Shown here: piece by piece, positions 1 through 8,552 of the stretch
How the letters are laid out: the number at the start of each line of letters is the position of its first letter
How positions within the stretch are numbered: position 1 is the stretch's first letter
Notes under the pieces: generated by a model
What the model saw: only the letters and a program-made list of their open reading frames with translations
Database searches by the model: none
Told to the model about the DNA's origin: nothing
Position numbers and translations under genes: made by a program
Assembly: GCF_030811455.1 (NCBI RefSeq)
Contig: NZ_JAUSQU010000001.1
Span: forward strand, 3,472,001-3,536,000
Source of the DNA: Streptosporangium lutulentum
GTDB lineage: Bacteria; Actinomycetota; Actinomycetes; Streptosporangiales; Streptosporangiaceae
Reading direction: 5' to 3'
DNA length: 64,000 bases

Positions 1-405
1 CGCCGGCAGGTGCGCGCCGACCTGCAGCACCTGCATGCTGTTGTCGGGCCGGAACACGTGATGGATGACGAGCACCTGGCCCTCGTGCAGGGTGCCGATC
101 CACACACTCTCCCGGCTCCTCCCTGCCAGGCCGTCGGCCCAGTTCAGCGACCGTGCCCGCAGCTCGTTGAGGTCAAGGTAACTGCCGCCCAGGGCGAGCA
201 GCGTGGCACCCAGCCGGTACTTGCCGCTGGCCCGGTCCTGCTCGACGAAACCCACGTGCACCAGCGTGCGCAGGATCCCGTGAAGCGTCCCCTTCGGCAG
301 TCCCATCGCCGTGGCCAGCTCGGCCACGCCGAGCTGACGCGAACCGGACGCGAGCAGCCGCAGGATGGCCGCGGCGCGTTCGACGGATTGAATCGTCTCT
401 CCCAC
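1..405 (-). CDS. IclR-family transcriptional regulator, N-terminal part (runs off window)
   Basis: The visible 135 codons start at a GTG and give the IclR winged-helix DNA-binding domain followed by the start of the effector-binding domain. The helix-turn-helix includes VAELATAMGLPKGTLHGIL at about residues 28-46, and the sequence then runs into the linker and effector region. The C-terminal half lies beyond base 1. IclR proteins bind a small metabolite and repress or activate a neighbouring catabolic operon, but the target genes are outside the window. A perfect palindrome sits about 20 bases upstream of the start, which suggests autoregulation. The family call is firm; the ligand is unknown. 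Confidence 0.9.
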   Translation of the reverse strand, partial: MGETIQSVERAAAILRLLASGSRQLGVAELATAMGLPKGTLHGILRTLVHVGFVEQDRASGKYRLGATLLALGGSYLDLNELRARSLNWADGLAGRSRESVWIGTLHEGQVLVIHHVFRPDNSMQVLQVGAHLPA

Positions 406-423
406 GCCGCAACCGTACCGCGC

Positions 424-440
424 GTTCGGCATTGCCGAAC
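424..440. promoter_or_regulatory. Perfect palindrome upstream of the IclR gene, likely its operator
   Basis: GTTCGGCATTGCCGAAC is a perfect inverted repeat with 7-base arms and a 3-base centre. It lies 19 bases upstream of the GTG start of the leftward IclR gene, a typical place for autoregulation. Assigning it to IclR is inference. Confidence 0.6.
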
Positions 441-803
441 ACCAAAAACGCCCGTCCGGCTCCCCGAGCCATGGGCGGGCGATGACGACGCCGCGGCGGT
501 GCTGTGCCGCGGGCGGACCGCGACCGGCGTCAGCCTAATTCGGGACTATCACTATTCGGCCTCTTTGACGTGCCGATTCACGTGGCCGGCGTGACGGTCG
601 GCTACTGAGAGCGTTGTCTTCCGGTGTGGTCCGGACGGGGGCGGGGCCGGTGGGGTCGGTCGGGGCGAATCTGCCGTCCGATGTCATCGGGGCTTCCTGA
701 CCGCGGCCCGGACCAGAACTCGAGGCGGTGCGCAGACCGGCACCCAGCCTCCCGATCCTGGCCCGCGAGATCAGACCGTCTCCGGCCGCGGAAACGCCTG
801 TTT
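441..803. other. Intergenic stretch, no gene seen
   Basis: This stretch lies between the IclR promoter region and the end of the methyltransferase gene. Open frames here have no recognisable domain and no convincing ribosome site. A small hairpin (GCCTG, loop TTTT, CAGGC) at 796-809 overlaps the methyltransferase stop codon and may help end transcription. Nothing else stands out. Confidence 0.5.
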
Positions 804-1466
804 TCAGGCTTTCTCGGGGTTCGCCGGTTTACGGAACAGCAGATGACCGGCCTCGAACCTCTCCAACTCCTCCCGCTCGCGCAGCAACCGGGCGACTTCG
901 ACGAACCCCGCCCTGCGCGCCAGCTCCGCCACACCGTCGATCGGCCACCGGTACGCCAACGTCACCTTGTGCTCGAACGGCTCAGCCACATGTGAGGCCC
1001 CCTCGCGGGACGCCTGGAAAGCGAGCAACAGGTAGCCGCCCGGTGCCAGCACCCGGTCGAATTCGGCGAACACCACCGGCAGTCGCTCAGGCGGCGTGTG
1101 AATGATGGAGTACCAAGAGACGACGCCCGCAAGGCCTCCGTCCGGCAGGTCCAGCCCGGTCATCGACCCCTCGTCGAACCGTATGTCCGGGTACTCCTTG
1201 CGGGCCAGCTCAATCATCGTCGGCGACAGGTCCACGCCGAAGACGTCCAGCCCGAGGGAACGCAGGAAGGCAGTCCCCATGCCGGGGCCACAACCGAGGT
1301 CGGCCACTGGGCCTCCGCCTGCGGCCTGAACCAGTTCGGCGAATGCGGTGAGCAGCCCACGCTCCAACGGCAGCCCTCCGAGGGAGTCGCGAAAAAGCTC
1401 CGCATAGATGACGGCGACGCCGTCATAGGAAGTCCGGGTGGTGTTGAGGTAGGAAGGTTCGGTCAT
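804..1466 (-). CDS. Class I SAM-dependent methyltransferase
   Basis: The protein has 220 residues. Motif I is VADLGCGPG at residues 54-62, with the SAM-ribose-binding acidic residue in FGVDLS around 79, which defines a Rossmann-fold methyltransferase of the Methyltransf_11/25 type. The later GVVSWYSIIHTPP and LAPGGYLLLAF segments match motifs IV and VI of that family. The ATG at 1466 was chosen because homology begins just after it. The open frame extends a further 27 codons upstream, but those residues look non-coding. Substrate cannot be told from the sequence. It is a monocistronic gene with no functional link to its neighbours. Confidence 0.88.
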   Translation of the reverse strand: MTEPSYLNTTRTSYDGVAVIYAELFRDSLGGLPLERGLLTAFAELVQAAGGGPVADLGCGPGMGTAFLRSLGLDVFGVDLSPTMIELARKEYPDIRFDEGSMTGLDLPDGGLAGVVSWYSIIHTPPERLPVVFAEFDRVLAPGGYLLLAFQASREGASHVAEPFEHKVTLAYRWPIDGVAELARRAGFVEVARLLREREELERFEAGHLLFRKPANPEKA

Positions 1467-1731
1467 AGCCGGGCACCCTAGCCTGTCCACATGCCGGGTG
1501 TTCCTCGGCCCGGGGGGGTGCGGAACCCCTGTGCACTGCGGCTCCATACCCGTTTCCCAGGATCACGGACCGCTCCGAACAGGGCAAGCAGAATACATTC
1601 GGCTCGCGCTCGGCCTCGGCGTCGCGAGCCAGCCGCTCGGCGACCCGCCGTGCCTCCACCGCGGCGTCCTTGTCAGCGGGCGAGCCTGCCGGCATCGCGA
1701 TCTCCTCCGTAGTCCCCGACGCCTTCGCCAT
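1423..1731 (-). CDS. Hypothetical small protein, weak call
   Basis: An open frame of 102 codons begins at an ATG with a fair ribosome site (GAGGG, 8 bases ahead). The first 75 residues are Ala/Glu/Arg-rich and end in NVFCLPCSERSVILGNGYG, which contains a Cys-x2-Cys pair. The last part overlaps the start of the methyltransferase gene on the same strand in another frame, so the true gene may be shorter or decayed. No family recognised. Confidence 0.3.
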   Translation of the reverse strand: MAKASGTTEEIAMPAGSPADKDAAVEARRVAERLARDAEAEREPNVFCLPCSERSVILGNGYGAAVHRGSAPPRAEEHPACGQARVPGYDRTFLPQHHPDFL

Positions 1732-1839
1732 AGCGTTCACCCTCATACCATCGCAACACACCAGAGAGCCACTGTTGCATTCTATTCAAAACCATCGCAA
1801 CGATTTTCGAGCATCTACCTGCAATAATGATGATTGTTC

Positions 1840-1855
1840 GCAACAAGCTTGTTGC
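1840..1855. promoter_or_regulatory. 16-bp perfect palindrome upstream of the DUF4097 gene
   Basis: GCAACAAGCTTGTTGC is a perfect inverted repeat in an AT-richer stretch, 69 bases upstream of the DUF4097 start. It is a good operator candidate for a dimeric regulator (TetR, MarR or similar). TTGC and GCAA half-sites also occur at about 1773 and 1796. No regulator gene is adjacent. Confidence 0.5.
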
Positions 1856-1923
1856 CTGAATATAGAAAGCAACGTAGCGTTTCCCATGTCAGAAACAACA
1901 CGGCACAGCGCAGGGAGCACACC

Positions 1924-2589
1924 ATGCAGACCTTCACCACCCCCGCCCCGATCACCACCGTCCTGGACATCCCCGCCGGACGCATCCAGCTCATCGCCGC
2001 CGACCGGGCCGACACCACCGTCGAGATCCGGCCCACCAACCCCACCAAGAACCGCGACGTGAAGATCGCCGAGCAGACCGCCGTCGCCTACACCGACGGC
2101 GTCCTGCACATCCACACCCCCCAGTCCGGCCACCAGCTCTTCGGCCCCTCCGGATCCATCGAGGTCACCGTCAAACTGCCCACCGGCTCCCACATCAAGG
2201 CCACCACCGCCGGCTCCGAACTGCGCGGCGTCGGCCGCCTCGGCGACGTCACCTTCGACGGCGCCTACCGCCAGATCAAAATCGACGAGGCCGCCGCCCT
2301 CCGCCTCACCGCGTTCGACGGCGACGTCGAGGTCGGCCGGCTGGGCGGCCCCGCGGACATCAGCACCGCACGGGGCGACATCCGCATCACCGAGGCCATG
2401 GGCGGCACGGTGGTGCTGCGCACCCAGTCCGGTGACATCTCGGTCGGCGCCGCCGCCGGAGTCTCGGCCGCCCTGGACGCCGGCACCTCCTACGGCCGGA
2501 TCACCAACGCCCTGAAGAACGACGGCACCGCCGACCTGGACATCCGCGCCACCACCTCCAACGGCGACATCACCGCCCGCAGCCTCTGA
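1924..2589 (+). CDS. DUF4097 family beta-strand repeat protein
   Basis: This 221-residue protein is made of repeated short beta strands such as SIEVTVKLPTGSHIKATT, GDVTFDGAYRQIKI and SGDISVGAAAG, the signature of the DUF4097/putative-adhesin beta-helix fold. There is no signal peptide or membrane segment, so it is probably cytoplasmic in this form. The start at ATG 1924 has an AGGGAG ribosome site; an in-frame upstream ATG lies inside the operator region and is unlikely. In actinomycetes such genes usually follow a small regulator, which is missing here. Biochemical role unknown. Confidence 0.82.
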   Translation: MQTFTTPAPITTVLDIPAGRIQLIAADRADTTVEIRPTNPTKNRDVKIAEQTAVAYTDGVLHIHTPQSGHQLFGPSGSIEVTVKLPTGSHIKATTAGSELRGVGRLGDVTFDGAYRQIKIDEAAALRLTAFDGDVEVGRLGGPADISTARGDIRITEAMGGTVVLRTQSGDISVGAAAGVSAALDAGTSYGRITNALKNDGTADLDIRATTSNGDITARSL

Positions 2590-2618
2590 CCCGCGGCCCC
2601 TGGCCGACGAGCATTCCG

Positions 2619-3332
2619 TTACGTATTCTCACTCGCCGCCTTTTCGATGAGGGCCACGGTGGGGCCCGGACGTGAGACGAACACCAGGTGCGAGGCGCCC
2701 TCGACCATCTGGACCTGCGCGCCGGAGCGCTGAGCCATGAACTCCTGCGCCGCCGGCGGGATGATCCGGTCGGCACCGCTGATCAGGTTGTAGTTCGGGA
2801 TCGTGTGCCAGGCCTGCGGTCCGGCGGCGGGCTCGCCGAGGGCGGCGCCGGTGGCCGGGCGCTGCGCGATCGCGAAGAGCGCGGCTTCCTCGGCGAGCAC
2901 ATCCCCTGCGAAATGGGGATGGAACACCCGCGGGTCAATGTAGAGGTCGACCTGCCCATCGGGCAGCGGCACGGGTTTGAGTGACTCGCCCACGGTGCTG
3001 CCCGGGAACTTCTCGACCAGTTCCTGTACGCTCTCGCCCGTCTCCGGCACGAACGCCGCCAGGTAGACCAGCGCCTTCACCTCGGGATTGCCGGTGGCGG
3101 CGGCGGAGATGACGGCCCCGCCGTATGAGTGGCCGACCAGTACGATCGGCCCCTCGATGCTGTCCAGTAGTGCCTTGACCTGCTTCGCGTCGGAGGAGAG
3201 CCCCCGAAGCGGGTTCGGCGCGGCGACGACCGGATAGCCGTCGGCGACAAGCCGCTTGACGATCGTGGTGAAGCCGCTGCCGTCCGCGAAGGCTCCGTGC
3301 ACGAGCACGATCGTCGGTTTGTTGTGTGCCAT
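2619..3332 (-). CDS. Alpha/beta-fold hydrolase (EstC/salicylate-esterase-like)
   Basis: The 237-residue protein has the full alpha/beta-hydrolase set: oxyanion-hole LVHGAFADGS at 10-19, nucleophile elbow GHSYGG at 67-72 with Ser69, an Asp in ISGADRIIPP (Asp188) and the catalytic His215 in GASHLVF. Members are single-domain carboxylic ester hydrolases, often annotated as esterase EstC or salicylate/plant-esterase-like. The start at 3332 is set by GAGAGG 8 bases upstream; a GTG three codons earlier overlaps that site. There is no signal peptide, so it is cytoplasmic. Substrate unknown. Confidence 0.9.
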   Translation of the reverse strand: MAHNKPTIVLVHGAFADGSGFTTIVKRLVADGYPVVAAPNPLRGLSSDAKQVKALLDSIEGPIVLVGHSYGGAVISAAATGNPEVKALVYLAAFVPETGESVQELVEKFPGSTVGESLKPVPLPDGQVDLYIDPRVFHPHFAGDVLAEEAALFAIAQRPATGAALGEPAAGPQAWHTIPNYNLISGADRIIPPAAQEFMAQRSGAQVQMVEGASHLVFVSRPGPTVALIEKAASENT

Positions 3333-3640
3333 TTTTTCCACCTCTCATGACGTGATGGTGGAAAGCTACGGCGGCGCACTGAACGGGAAATGGACGCGAA
3401 CGAGCGCCGTTCGGAGGCGGGATTCCCAGATCGTTCCATCCGCATCAAGTCGGATCCGCCAACCTGACCCCCGGAGGACGGACAAGCCAAGGGGGGTGGT
3501 CGCCTACGATGGCGCCGGGCCGTGGCCGGGCTCGCGGCGCGTAGTACCTTCGTGTCCTTCCCCGGCGGTGCACGAAAGCTGGGTTCGCCCATCGTCGAGC
3601 GCCTCTTCCCGTCGACGTACCCGCAAGGCCTCCGTGCGGC
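3333..3640. other. Intergenic stretch upstream of the alpha/beta hydrolase
   Basis: About 308 bases separate the hydrolase start from the end of the next leftward gene. It should carry the hydrolase promoter. I see no convincing -35/-10 pair, palindrome or small gene. Confidence 0.4.
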
Positions 3641-4783
3641 TCAATCGTCGATCAGGCACTTACGCACAGCCGCGATCAGACGGTTGGCGCGGGCGTCGCC
3701 GTGGCCGATCATGCGGTTGGCGACGTATGCGAAGCCCACGCCGAATTCGTCGTCACCGAAGGTGAACTGTCCGCCTGCTCCGTCGTTGCCGAAGCTGCGC
3801 TCCCCCAGCATCGGCCGGAAGGCCGAGTCGAGCAGGAAGCCCGAGCCCCAGCGTGCCCCGGCGTCGAAGCCCAACCATCCTTTGCCGGAGGAAACCTCGC
3901 GGACCGCGTCCGTCACGGTGTCCGGTGTGAGCAGCCGCTCTTGGCCCTCGATGCCGGTCACGGCCGCCGCGTACAGCCCGGCGAGTCCGCTCGCTGAGGC
4001 CGTGGCGCCCGCTCCGGGCAACTGCATGCCGAGCAGCGCCGGATCGTTCCAGCCGTGCGGCTCGTCGAGACCGGGGAAGACCAGCGCGCCGTTCATCGTC
4101 ACGATGCGGGTGAGCAGGTGTTCAGGTCCTGGCATCGGAGAGCGCCCTTCGGCCTCGACGAGCCGGGCACGGTCGTCCATCTCCTCGGCGGGCAGGCCTA
4201 TCCAGGCCCGTAGCCTCAGCGGCTCTCCCACAGCACGGCGGAAGTATGCGCCAGGGGTGAGCCCGGTGATGCGCCGGATGACCTCGCCGATGAGGAACCC
4301 GAAGACATGGCCGTGGTACTCATACGCCGTGTCCGGCTCCCACAGCGGTTCCTGCTCCTCGATGGCGTGGATCACCGGTGTCCAGGCGGCGATCTCCTCG
4401 AAGCTGAGCAGCGGGTCAAGAGTGGGGAGCCCCGCCCGGTGTCCGAGGACCATGCGACACGTGATGGCCTCCTTGCCGTGCTGTGCGAACTCGGGCCAGT
4501 ACCGGCTCACCGGGGCATCGAGATCCAATTTTCTCTCCTGCGCGAGGAGGTGGGCGCAGATGCTGACGATGCCCTTGGCGCAGGAGAAGACCGGCACGAC
4601 CGTGTCCTGTGTCCACGGCCGACCGGTCCGTCCGTCCGCGACCCCGCCCCACAGGTCCACAACCTTGCGTCCGCCGACGAACACGGTGACGGCCGCGCCG
4701 AGTTCACCGTATTCCTCGAAGTTTTGGGAGAATGCGTCTGCGAGCGCGCCGAACCGTTCGTCGACGAATCCGCTGCGCTTCAT
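3641..4783 (-). CDS. Serine hydrolase, beta-lactamase/EstB family
   Basis: This 380-residue protein belongs to the class C beta-lactamase-like fold. The Ser-x-x-Lys motif is SCAK at 67-70. The general-base tyrosine region is TAYEYHGH at 152-159, as in EstB-type esterases, and a C-terminal Gly-rich GNDGAGGQFTFGD matches the HxG/GG segment. EstB-like enzymes are esterases of small acyl esters rather than true beta-lactamases. There is no signal peptide, so a cytoplasmic esterase is likely. The gene stands alone with 169 bases to its right-hand neighbour. Confidence 0.88.
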   Translation of the reverse strand: MKRSGFVDERFGALADAFSQNFEEYGELGAAVTVFVGGRKVVDLWGGVADGRTGRPWTQDTVVPVFSCAKGIVSICAHLLAQERKLDLDAPVSRYWPEFAQHGKEAITCRMVLGHRAGLPTLDPLLSFEEIAAWTPVIHAIEEQEPLWEPDTAYEYHGHVFGFLIGEVIRRITGLTPGAYFRRAVGEPLRLRAWIGLPAEEMDDRARLVEAEGRSPMPGPEHLLTRIVTMNGALVFPGLDEPHGWNDPALLGMQLPGAGATASASGLAGLYAAAVTGIEGQERLLTPDTVTDAVREVSSGKGWLGFDAGARWGSGFLLDSAFRPMLGERSFGNDGAGGQFTFGDDEFGVGFAYVANRMIGHGDARANRLIAAVRKCLIDD

Positions 4784-4952
4784 AGTGATCTTCTTCCTCT
4801 TGATGCGTTGTCGAAATGGCTTCGGTGTATGCCCATGTACGGGCCCCGAGTCCCTGCGGCCACGATCGTGGGCGGAGTTCCTTGAACCATGTGCCGGCCG
4901 GTAGCGCCCCGCAGGGTCGCGTCCGCGGCCGCCCGATCGAGGCCGTCTCAGC

Positions 4953-5447
4953 TCATGCCAGGATCTTGTCCAGGAACGCGGACAGCTTGTCCACGGTGCG
5001 ATCGATCTGCTGCTCCACGGTCAGGGACTCTTCGAGGCGCCCGCCCAGGTCGGGGATCTTCTTGCCTCGCACGTACAGGGAACAAGCGAGGTCGGTGCAC
5101 ATGTACACGCCGACCGAGTTGTTGTCCCGGCCGGCCTGACCCGCTCGCCGGGCGGTCATCAAGGAGACGCCGTTGCCGGGGTGTGTGGTCAGGCACAGGG
5201 AACACATGCCGCGGTGGAGACGCCCGCGCTGCTGGGTGACCACGCGGAGCGCCACCCCTACGACCTCGCCGCCGCGCTCGGTGACGACGTAACCGCGATC
5301 GGGCGCGCCAGGGTCGCACCAGCCCAGGAAGTCCAGATCGTCCCAGGGCTGCTCGGCCAGGTCCCGCGGAAGCGCCAGCCGCTTGGCCTCCCCTCGGGAA
5401 CAGTTGACGAACGACGTGCGGATTTCTTGCTCACTCACTGCTTTCAT
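4953..5447 (-). CDS. FBP (FusB-like) treble-clef zinc-finger protein
   Basis: The 164-residue protein matches the C-terminal treble-clef domain of FusB/FBP, the elongation-factor-G-binding proteins. The metal site is visible as MCSLC (Cys82, Cys85) and CTDLAC (Cys117, Cys122), followed by SLYVRGKK. In staphylococci FusB binds EF-G and rescues it from fusidic acid; actinobacterial homologues consist mainly of this zinc domain and their role is not settled. The gene is divergent from a TetR regulator, and three TTGCCTA-type half-sites lie in the shared promoter, so it is probably that regulator's target. Start ATG 5447. Confidence 0.85.
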   Translation of the reverse strand: MKAVSEQEIRTSFVNCSRGEAKRLALPRDLAEQPWDDLDFLGWCDPGAPDRGYVVTERGGEVVGVALRVVTQQRGRLHRGMCSLCLTTHPGNGVSLMTARRAGQAGRDNNSVGVYMCTDLACSLYVRGKKIPDLGGRLEESLTVEQQIDRTVDKLSAFLDKILA

Positions 5448-5463
5448 GGCGCCGAACGCTACA

Positions 5464-5504
5464 TTGCCTAGGTATATTAGGCAAATATTCGGAGCCCTAG
5501 GCAA
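5464..5504. promoter_or_regulatory. TetR-type operator with three half-sites in a divergent promoter
   Basis: TTGCCTA at 5464-5470 and TAGGCAA at 5478-5484 form a perfect inverted repeat with a 7-base centre. A third half-site, CTAGGCAA, lies at 5497-5504. The cluster sits between the FBP gene (leftward) and the TetR gene (rightward), so one regulator could control both. Confidence 0.65.
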
Positions 5505-5517
5505 AGTGGAGGTGCGC

Positions 5518-6120
5518 GTGGCTCGTGCGGGACTGACATCTGAGCGCGTGACGGAGGCAGCCGCAGAACTGGCGGACGCCGTCGGGTTCGAGAACATCAC
5601 CGTGTCCGCGCTGGCACGGAGCTTCAAGGTCAAGGACGCCAGCCTGTACTCGCACGTCAAGAACCTTCGGGATCTACGGGAACGGGTCGCGCTGCTCGCC
5701 GCGGAGGAGTTGGCCGACCGCATCGCTGCGGCGGTCGCGGGTCGGTCCGGGAAAGAAGCCATGGTCGCGTTCGCCAACGCCTACCGGGACTACGCGCTGG
5801 CCCACCCCGGCCGCTACGCGGCGACCCAGGCGGTCCAGCTGGACCCTGCCCTCCTCGCCCGGTCCACCGTCTATATCCGCACCATCGAGCTGACCCACGC
5901 GATGCTGCGCGCGTACAGGCTGGTCGAGCCGGACCTGACTGACGCGGGCCGCCTGCTACGTAGTGCCTTCCACGGCTACATCAACCTGGAGGCCAACGGT
6001 GGATTCAGCCATTCCCGCGACGTGCAGAGGTCCTGGGAGCAGGCACTGAACGGCCTCCACCTCCTGCTGGAGAACTGGCCTTCGGATTCGTCGCATCACG
6101 CAGCGGAGGAAGGGCCATGA
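5518..6120 (+). CDS. TetR/AcrR-family regulator with WHG-type C-terminal domain
   Basis: The 200-residue protein begins at GTG 5518, set by a GGAGG site 5 bases upstream. Residues 5-50 form a TetR helix-turn-helix (ITVSALARSFKVKDASLYSHVKNL), and the C-terminal half resembles the WHG/TetR_C_33 domain (AYRDYALAHPGRYAA). The second in-frame GTG overlaps the ribosome site and is less likely. It probably represses itself and the divergent FBP gene through the half-sites in the 70-base spacer. Ligand unknown. Confidence 0.88.
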   Translation: MARAGLTSERVTEAAAELADAVGFENITVSALARSFKVKDASLYSHVKNLRDLRERVALLAAEELADRIAAAVAGRSGKEAMVAFANAYRDYALAHPGRYAATQAVQLDPALLARSTVYIRTIELTHAMLRAYRLVEPDLTDAGRLLRSAFHGYINLEANGGFSHSRDVQRSWEQALNGLHLLLENWPSDSSHHAAEEGP

Positions 6121-6404
6121 CGACGAACCCACGCCCATGCGAAAAGACGGCTCCCCACCCGTAAGCGGGTCGCCGATGTGTGGTGGCGAGCGGAGGGCGG
6201 CGCGGCGGACGTTGTCGTGAACGGAGGCGTGGGCGTCGGTTGAGGCCGGCACCTCAACGGCCACAAGATGTCCCCGTCTCGGTCCGGCTCGTCGAGGGCG
6301 CACAGCACGTGTCCGGTCATGACCACGTCGCGCGTCATGGGTGCTGTCAGCGGTGGGCCGTCGCGGTCCGGCGCCGGCCCACCGTCACACCACACGTCAA
6401 CCGG

Positions 6405-7475
6405 CTACCAGGTGCCCAGGACGAGGCGTCCGCCGACGGGGTTCAAAGCGAAGGGACCGGAGGAGGTGTACCACTTGCCGGCGTAAGCGCCGCCGTTCTT
6501 CCAGACATGGAAGCTGAAGCCACCATCAGCGTCGGGATACGCGGCCACGATGTCATCGGTGCCGTCACCGTCGACGTCCCCGGCGGCGACGCGATCACCC
6601 GTGGCCGTCGTGCTCCAACCACCGGACTCGTAATTGGTGGAACGGGCGAAGGCAGCGCCGCTGGAGGCCCACCGCCAGATCGTCATGGTGCCGTCCCCGT
6701 CATCACGCATCATCGCCGGAGCCTCGGCCCCTCCTCCGCCGACGATGTTGTCGTAGCGGATGGGCGTATAGAGGCCGGCGTTGCCGGCGGTCCAGGTGCG
6801 CGAGACGGTGCCCTGGCTGCCGGTCTGCTCGATGACGACCGGTTGCGTGTGGGCGCTGTCCCCCCATCGGACGAACAACGCCACGTGATTCTCGTCCCGA
6901 TCGCCGGTATGCCGCAGGAGCGCGTCCCCCGGCTGCAGGTCGCTGCGGGGGATCTGACGCGCCCTGTTCATCAGGTTGCCGGTCCAGAAGGCGCCCCCGG
7001 ATCCGCCGAGGCCCCACGCCATCGAGACGAATCCGGAGCAGTCCGTGCGGTAGTCGCCGTACGAGTTGCGATAGCACCTCTCTTGGCTGTAAGGGATGCC
7101 GACGTTCAGCCAGTCGCGCGCTCGGGTGAGCACCTGGTTCCGGGTCACCGTCTTGTCGGCGCCGTTGTTGTCGCAGGGCAGGGGCGTGGTCGTCACCGCG
7201 AGCAGTCGGGTCGGTCCGTCCGGCGGCAGACCGGGGTACTTCGGCAGCGGCGGGTCTCCGGGCGACGGACTCTGCTCGACCGATGTGACGGCCGGTGCCG
7301 GCGACTCATGGTTGCGCGCCGAGTTACCGAGCTCGTCCTGCGCCTCGGAGGCGATGGCTGGACGAGATAGCTCGGCCGCTACGGCCGGCGTCGAGAAGAC
7401 GGTGACCGGGCCCGAGGCGATGACGGTGACCGCGAGCATCGTCCACAAACTGCGGGACAGGAGGGGGATGTTCAT
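6405..7475 (-). CDS. Secreted NlpC/P60-like hydrolase with a C-terminal FG-GAP/VCBS repeat
   Basis: The 356-residue protein starts with a signal peptide (about residues 1-34, cleavage near AVAA), then a Pro/Ser-rich linker. An NlpC/P60-like papain-fold domain spans about 100-245, with Cys146 in TDCSGF and His197 in NHVALF. The C-terminus carries one FG-GAP/VCBS-type calcium loop (DVDGDGTDD, 300-308). The family includes cell-wall endopeptidases and amidases, so cell-envelope hydrolysis is likely. The protein ends in GGRLVLGTW, where the next repeat would be expected to begin, so it may be truncated. The ATG at 7475 starts the signal peptide; upstream in-frame residues are not signal-like. Confidence 0.82.
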   Translation of the reverse strand: MNIPLLSRSLWTMLAVTVIASGPVTVFSTPAVAAELSRPAIASEAQDELGNSARNHESPAPAVTSVEQSPSPGDPPLPKYPGLPPDGPTRLLAVTTTPLPCDNNGADKTVTRNQVLTRARDWLNVGIPYSQERCYRNSYGDYRTDCSGFVSMAWGLGGSGGAFWTGNLMNRARQIPRSDLQPGDALLRHTGDRDENHVALFVRWGDSAHTQPVVIEQTGSQGTVSRTWTAGNAGLYTPIRYDNIVGGGGAEAPAMMRDDGDGTMTIWRWASSGAAFARSTNYESGGWSTTATGDRVAAGDVDGDGTDDIVAAYPDADGGFSFHVWKNGGAYAGKWYTSSGPFALNPVGGRLVLGTW

Positions 7476-7970
7476 GGCGAGAAGCTTCGGTTGTGCTAAT
7501 CCAAATACGATCCAAATCGACTCCAAAGCGTTGAAGCTGGTCACAGAGCGATGACCACGGCCGTCCGCTGTACGGGGTCCCGGCGGTGATCGCCGAAAAT
7601 CCAATGGATATGCCCAGAGGCGGAGCGGGCGCGGCGGCGTCGACCTGGTCGTGGCAATGCTCGCATCGGCCTCCGCCGGTGGCGATGGCGCACACCTTCC
7701 CGGCCTTGGTCCGGCTGCGGCACCGCACAGCCGGGGCGTGGAGTGGCTCCGACCGGGTGATCATGCGCGTGCGGCGCGTGCCCAGGGCGCGGCGACGGTG
7801 ACGGCCGCCACGCCCAGCGTGGCGAACCCGGGTGCGCACCCGGCGACCGGCTGGCGGGCGAAGGAGCGGAAGGCTTTCTCACGCCATGTTTCTCCAGGTT
7901 GACGATTGGTGGCGAAAAGCCGCGTATTCCCGTTTTATCCGGAGGCTAGCGAGCCGCCACGGCGCCCTTT
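7476..7970. other. Intergenic stretch between the NlpC gene and the IS remnant
   Basis: The part next to 7475 carries the promoter of the secreted hydrolase. On the reverse strand it has two copies of ATTTGGAT about 10 bases apart, between 7497 and 7521. The remainder has no gene I can support and is probably debris next to the truncated insertion sequence. Confidence 0.4.
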
Positions 7971-8552
7971 AGGGTCTGGTCGAGATCACGCGAAACTGGT
8001 GGACGCATGGACAAGCTCCGGCTGAAAGCCGCCCGGCTCGGACGCTCAAGGGGCGGGCAGACCAGCAAGGTCCACCTCGCCGCCGACCGCAAGTGCCGCC
8101 CGCTAGCGTTGGTCCTGACCGTGGGACAGGCCGCCGACAGCCCGCAGTTCATCCCGGTGCTGGAGAAGATACGGGTCCGCGGGCCGGTCGGCCGTCCCCG
8201 CACCCGACCCGGTGCGGTCGCCGCCGACAAGGCCTACTCCTCCCGCGGCAACCGCACCTACCTGCGGAAACGCCGCATCAAGGTGGTCATCCCGGAGAAG
8301 AGGGACCAGGCTGCCAACCGGAAGAACAAGGGCAGCAAGGGAGGTCGGCCCGTCAGTTACGACGCCGACCTGTACAAGGAGCGCAACACCGTCGAACGGC
8401 TGATCAACAAGCTCAAGGCCTGGCGAGGCATCGCCACCCGTTACGACAAGACCCCTGAGAGCTACCTCGCCGGCCTCCACCTTCGCGCCGCGATGATCTG
8501 GATCAAAGACCTCACCCGGACCACCCCTTGATCACAACCCGATACGCGCCCT
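7960..8552 (+). mobile_element. Truncated IS5-family insertion sequence
   Basis: The right end is recognisable as GATCACAACCCGATACGCGCC at 8530-8550, the terminal repeat type of actinobacterial IS5-group elements, and abuts the stop codon of the VOC gene. No matching left terminal repeat is visible; the left boundary near 7960 is approximate. Only the C-terminal part of the transposase remains, so the element is a dead remnant. Confidence 0.7.
8007..8531 (+). pseudogene. IS5-family transposase, C-terminal fragment
   Basis: A 174-codon frame encodes the second half of an IS5-type DDE transposase. It shows the strand LGRSRGGQTSKVHLAADRK, the GAVAADKAYSSRGNR segment with the central catalytic Asp, and the C-terminal YKERNTVERLINKLKAWRG motif with the catalytic Glu. 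The N-terminal DNA-binding domain and first Asp are missing, and the upstream sequence does not supply them in any frame. In this group the enzyme is normally made from two overlapping frames; here only the second frame survives. Confidence 0.8.

Noticed and set aside
7324..7764. A minus-strand frame with a Cys-rich start (VRCRSRTKAGKVCAI, CEHC)
   Set aside because: It looks a little like a zinc motif, but it overlaps the first 150 bases of the secreted hydrolase gene and its second half is non-protein-like.
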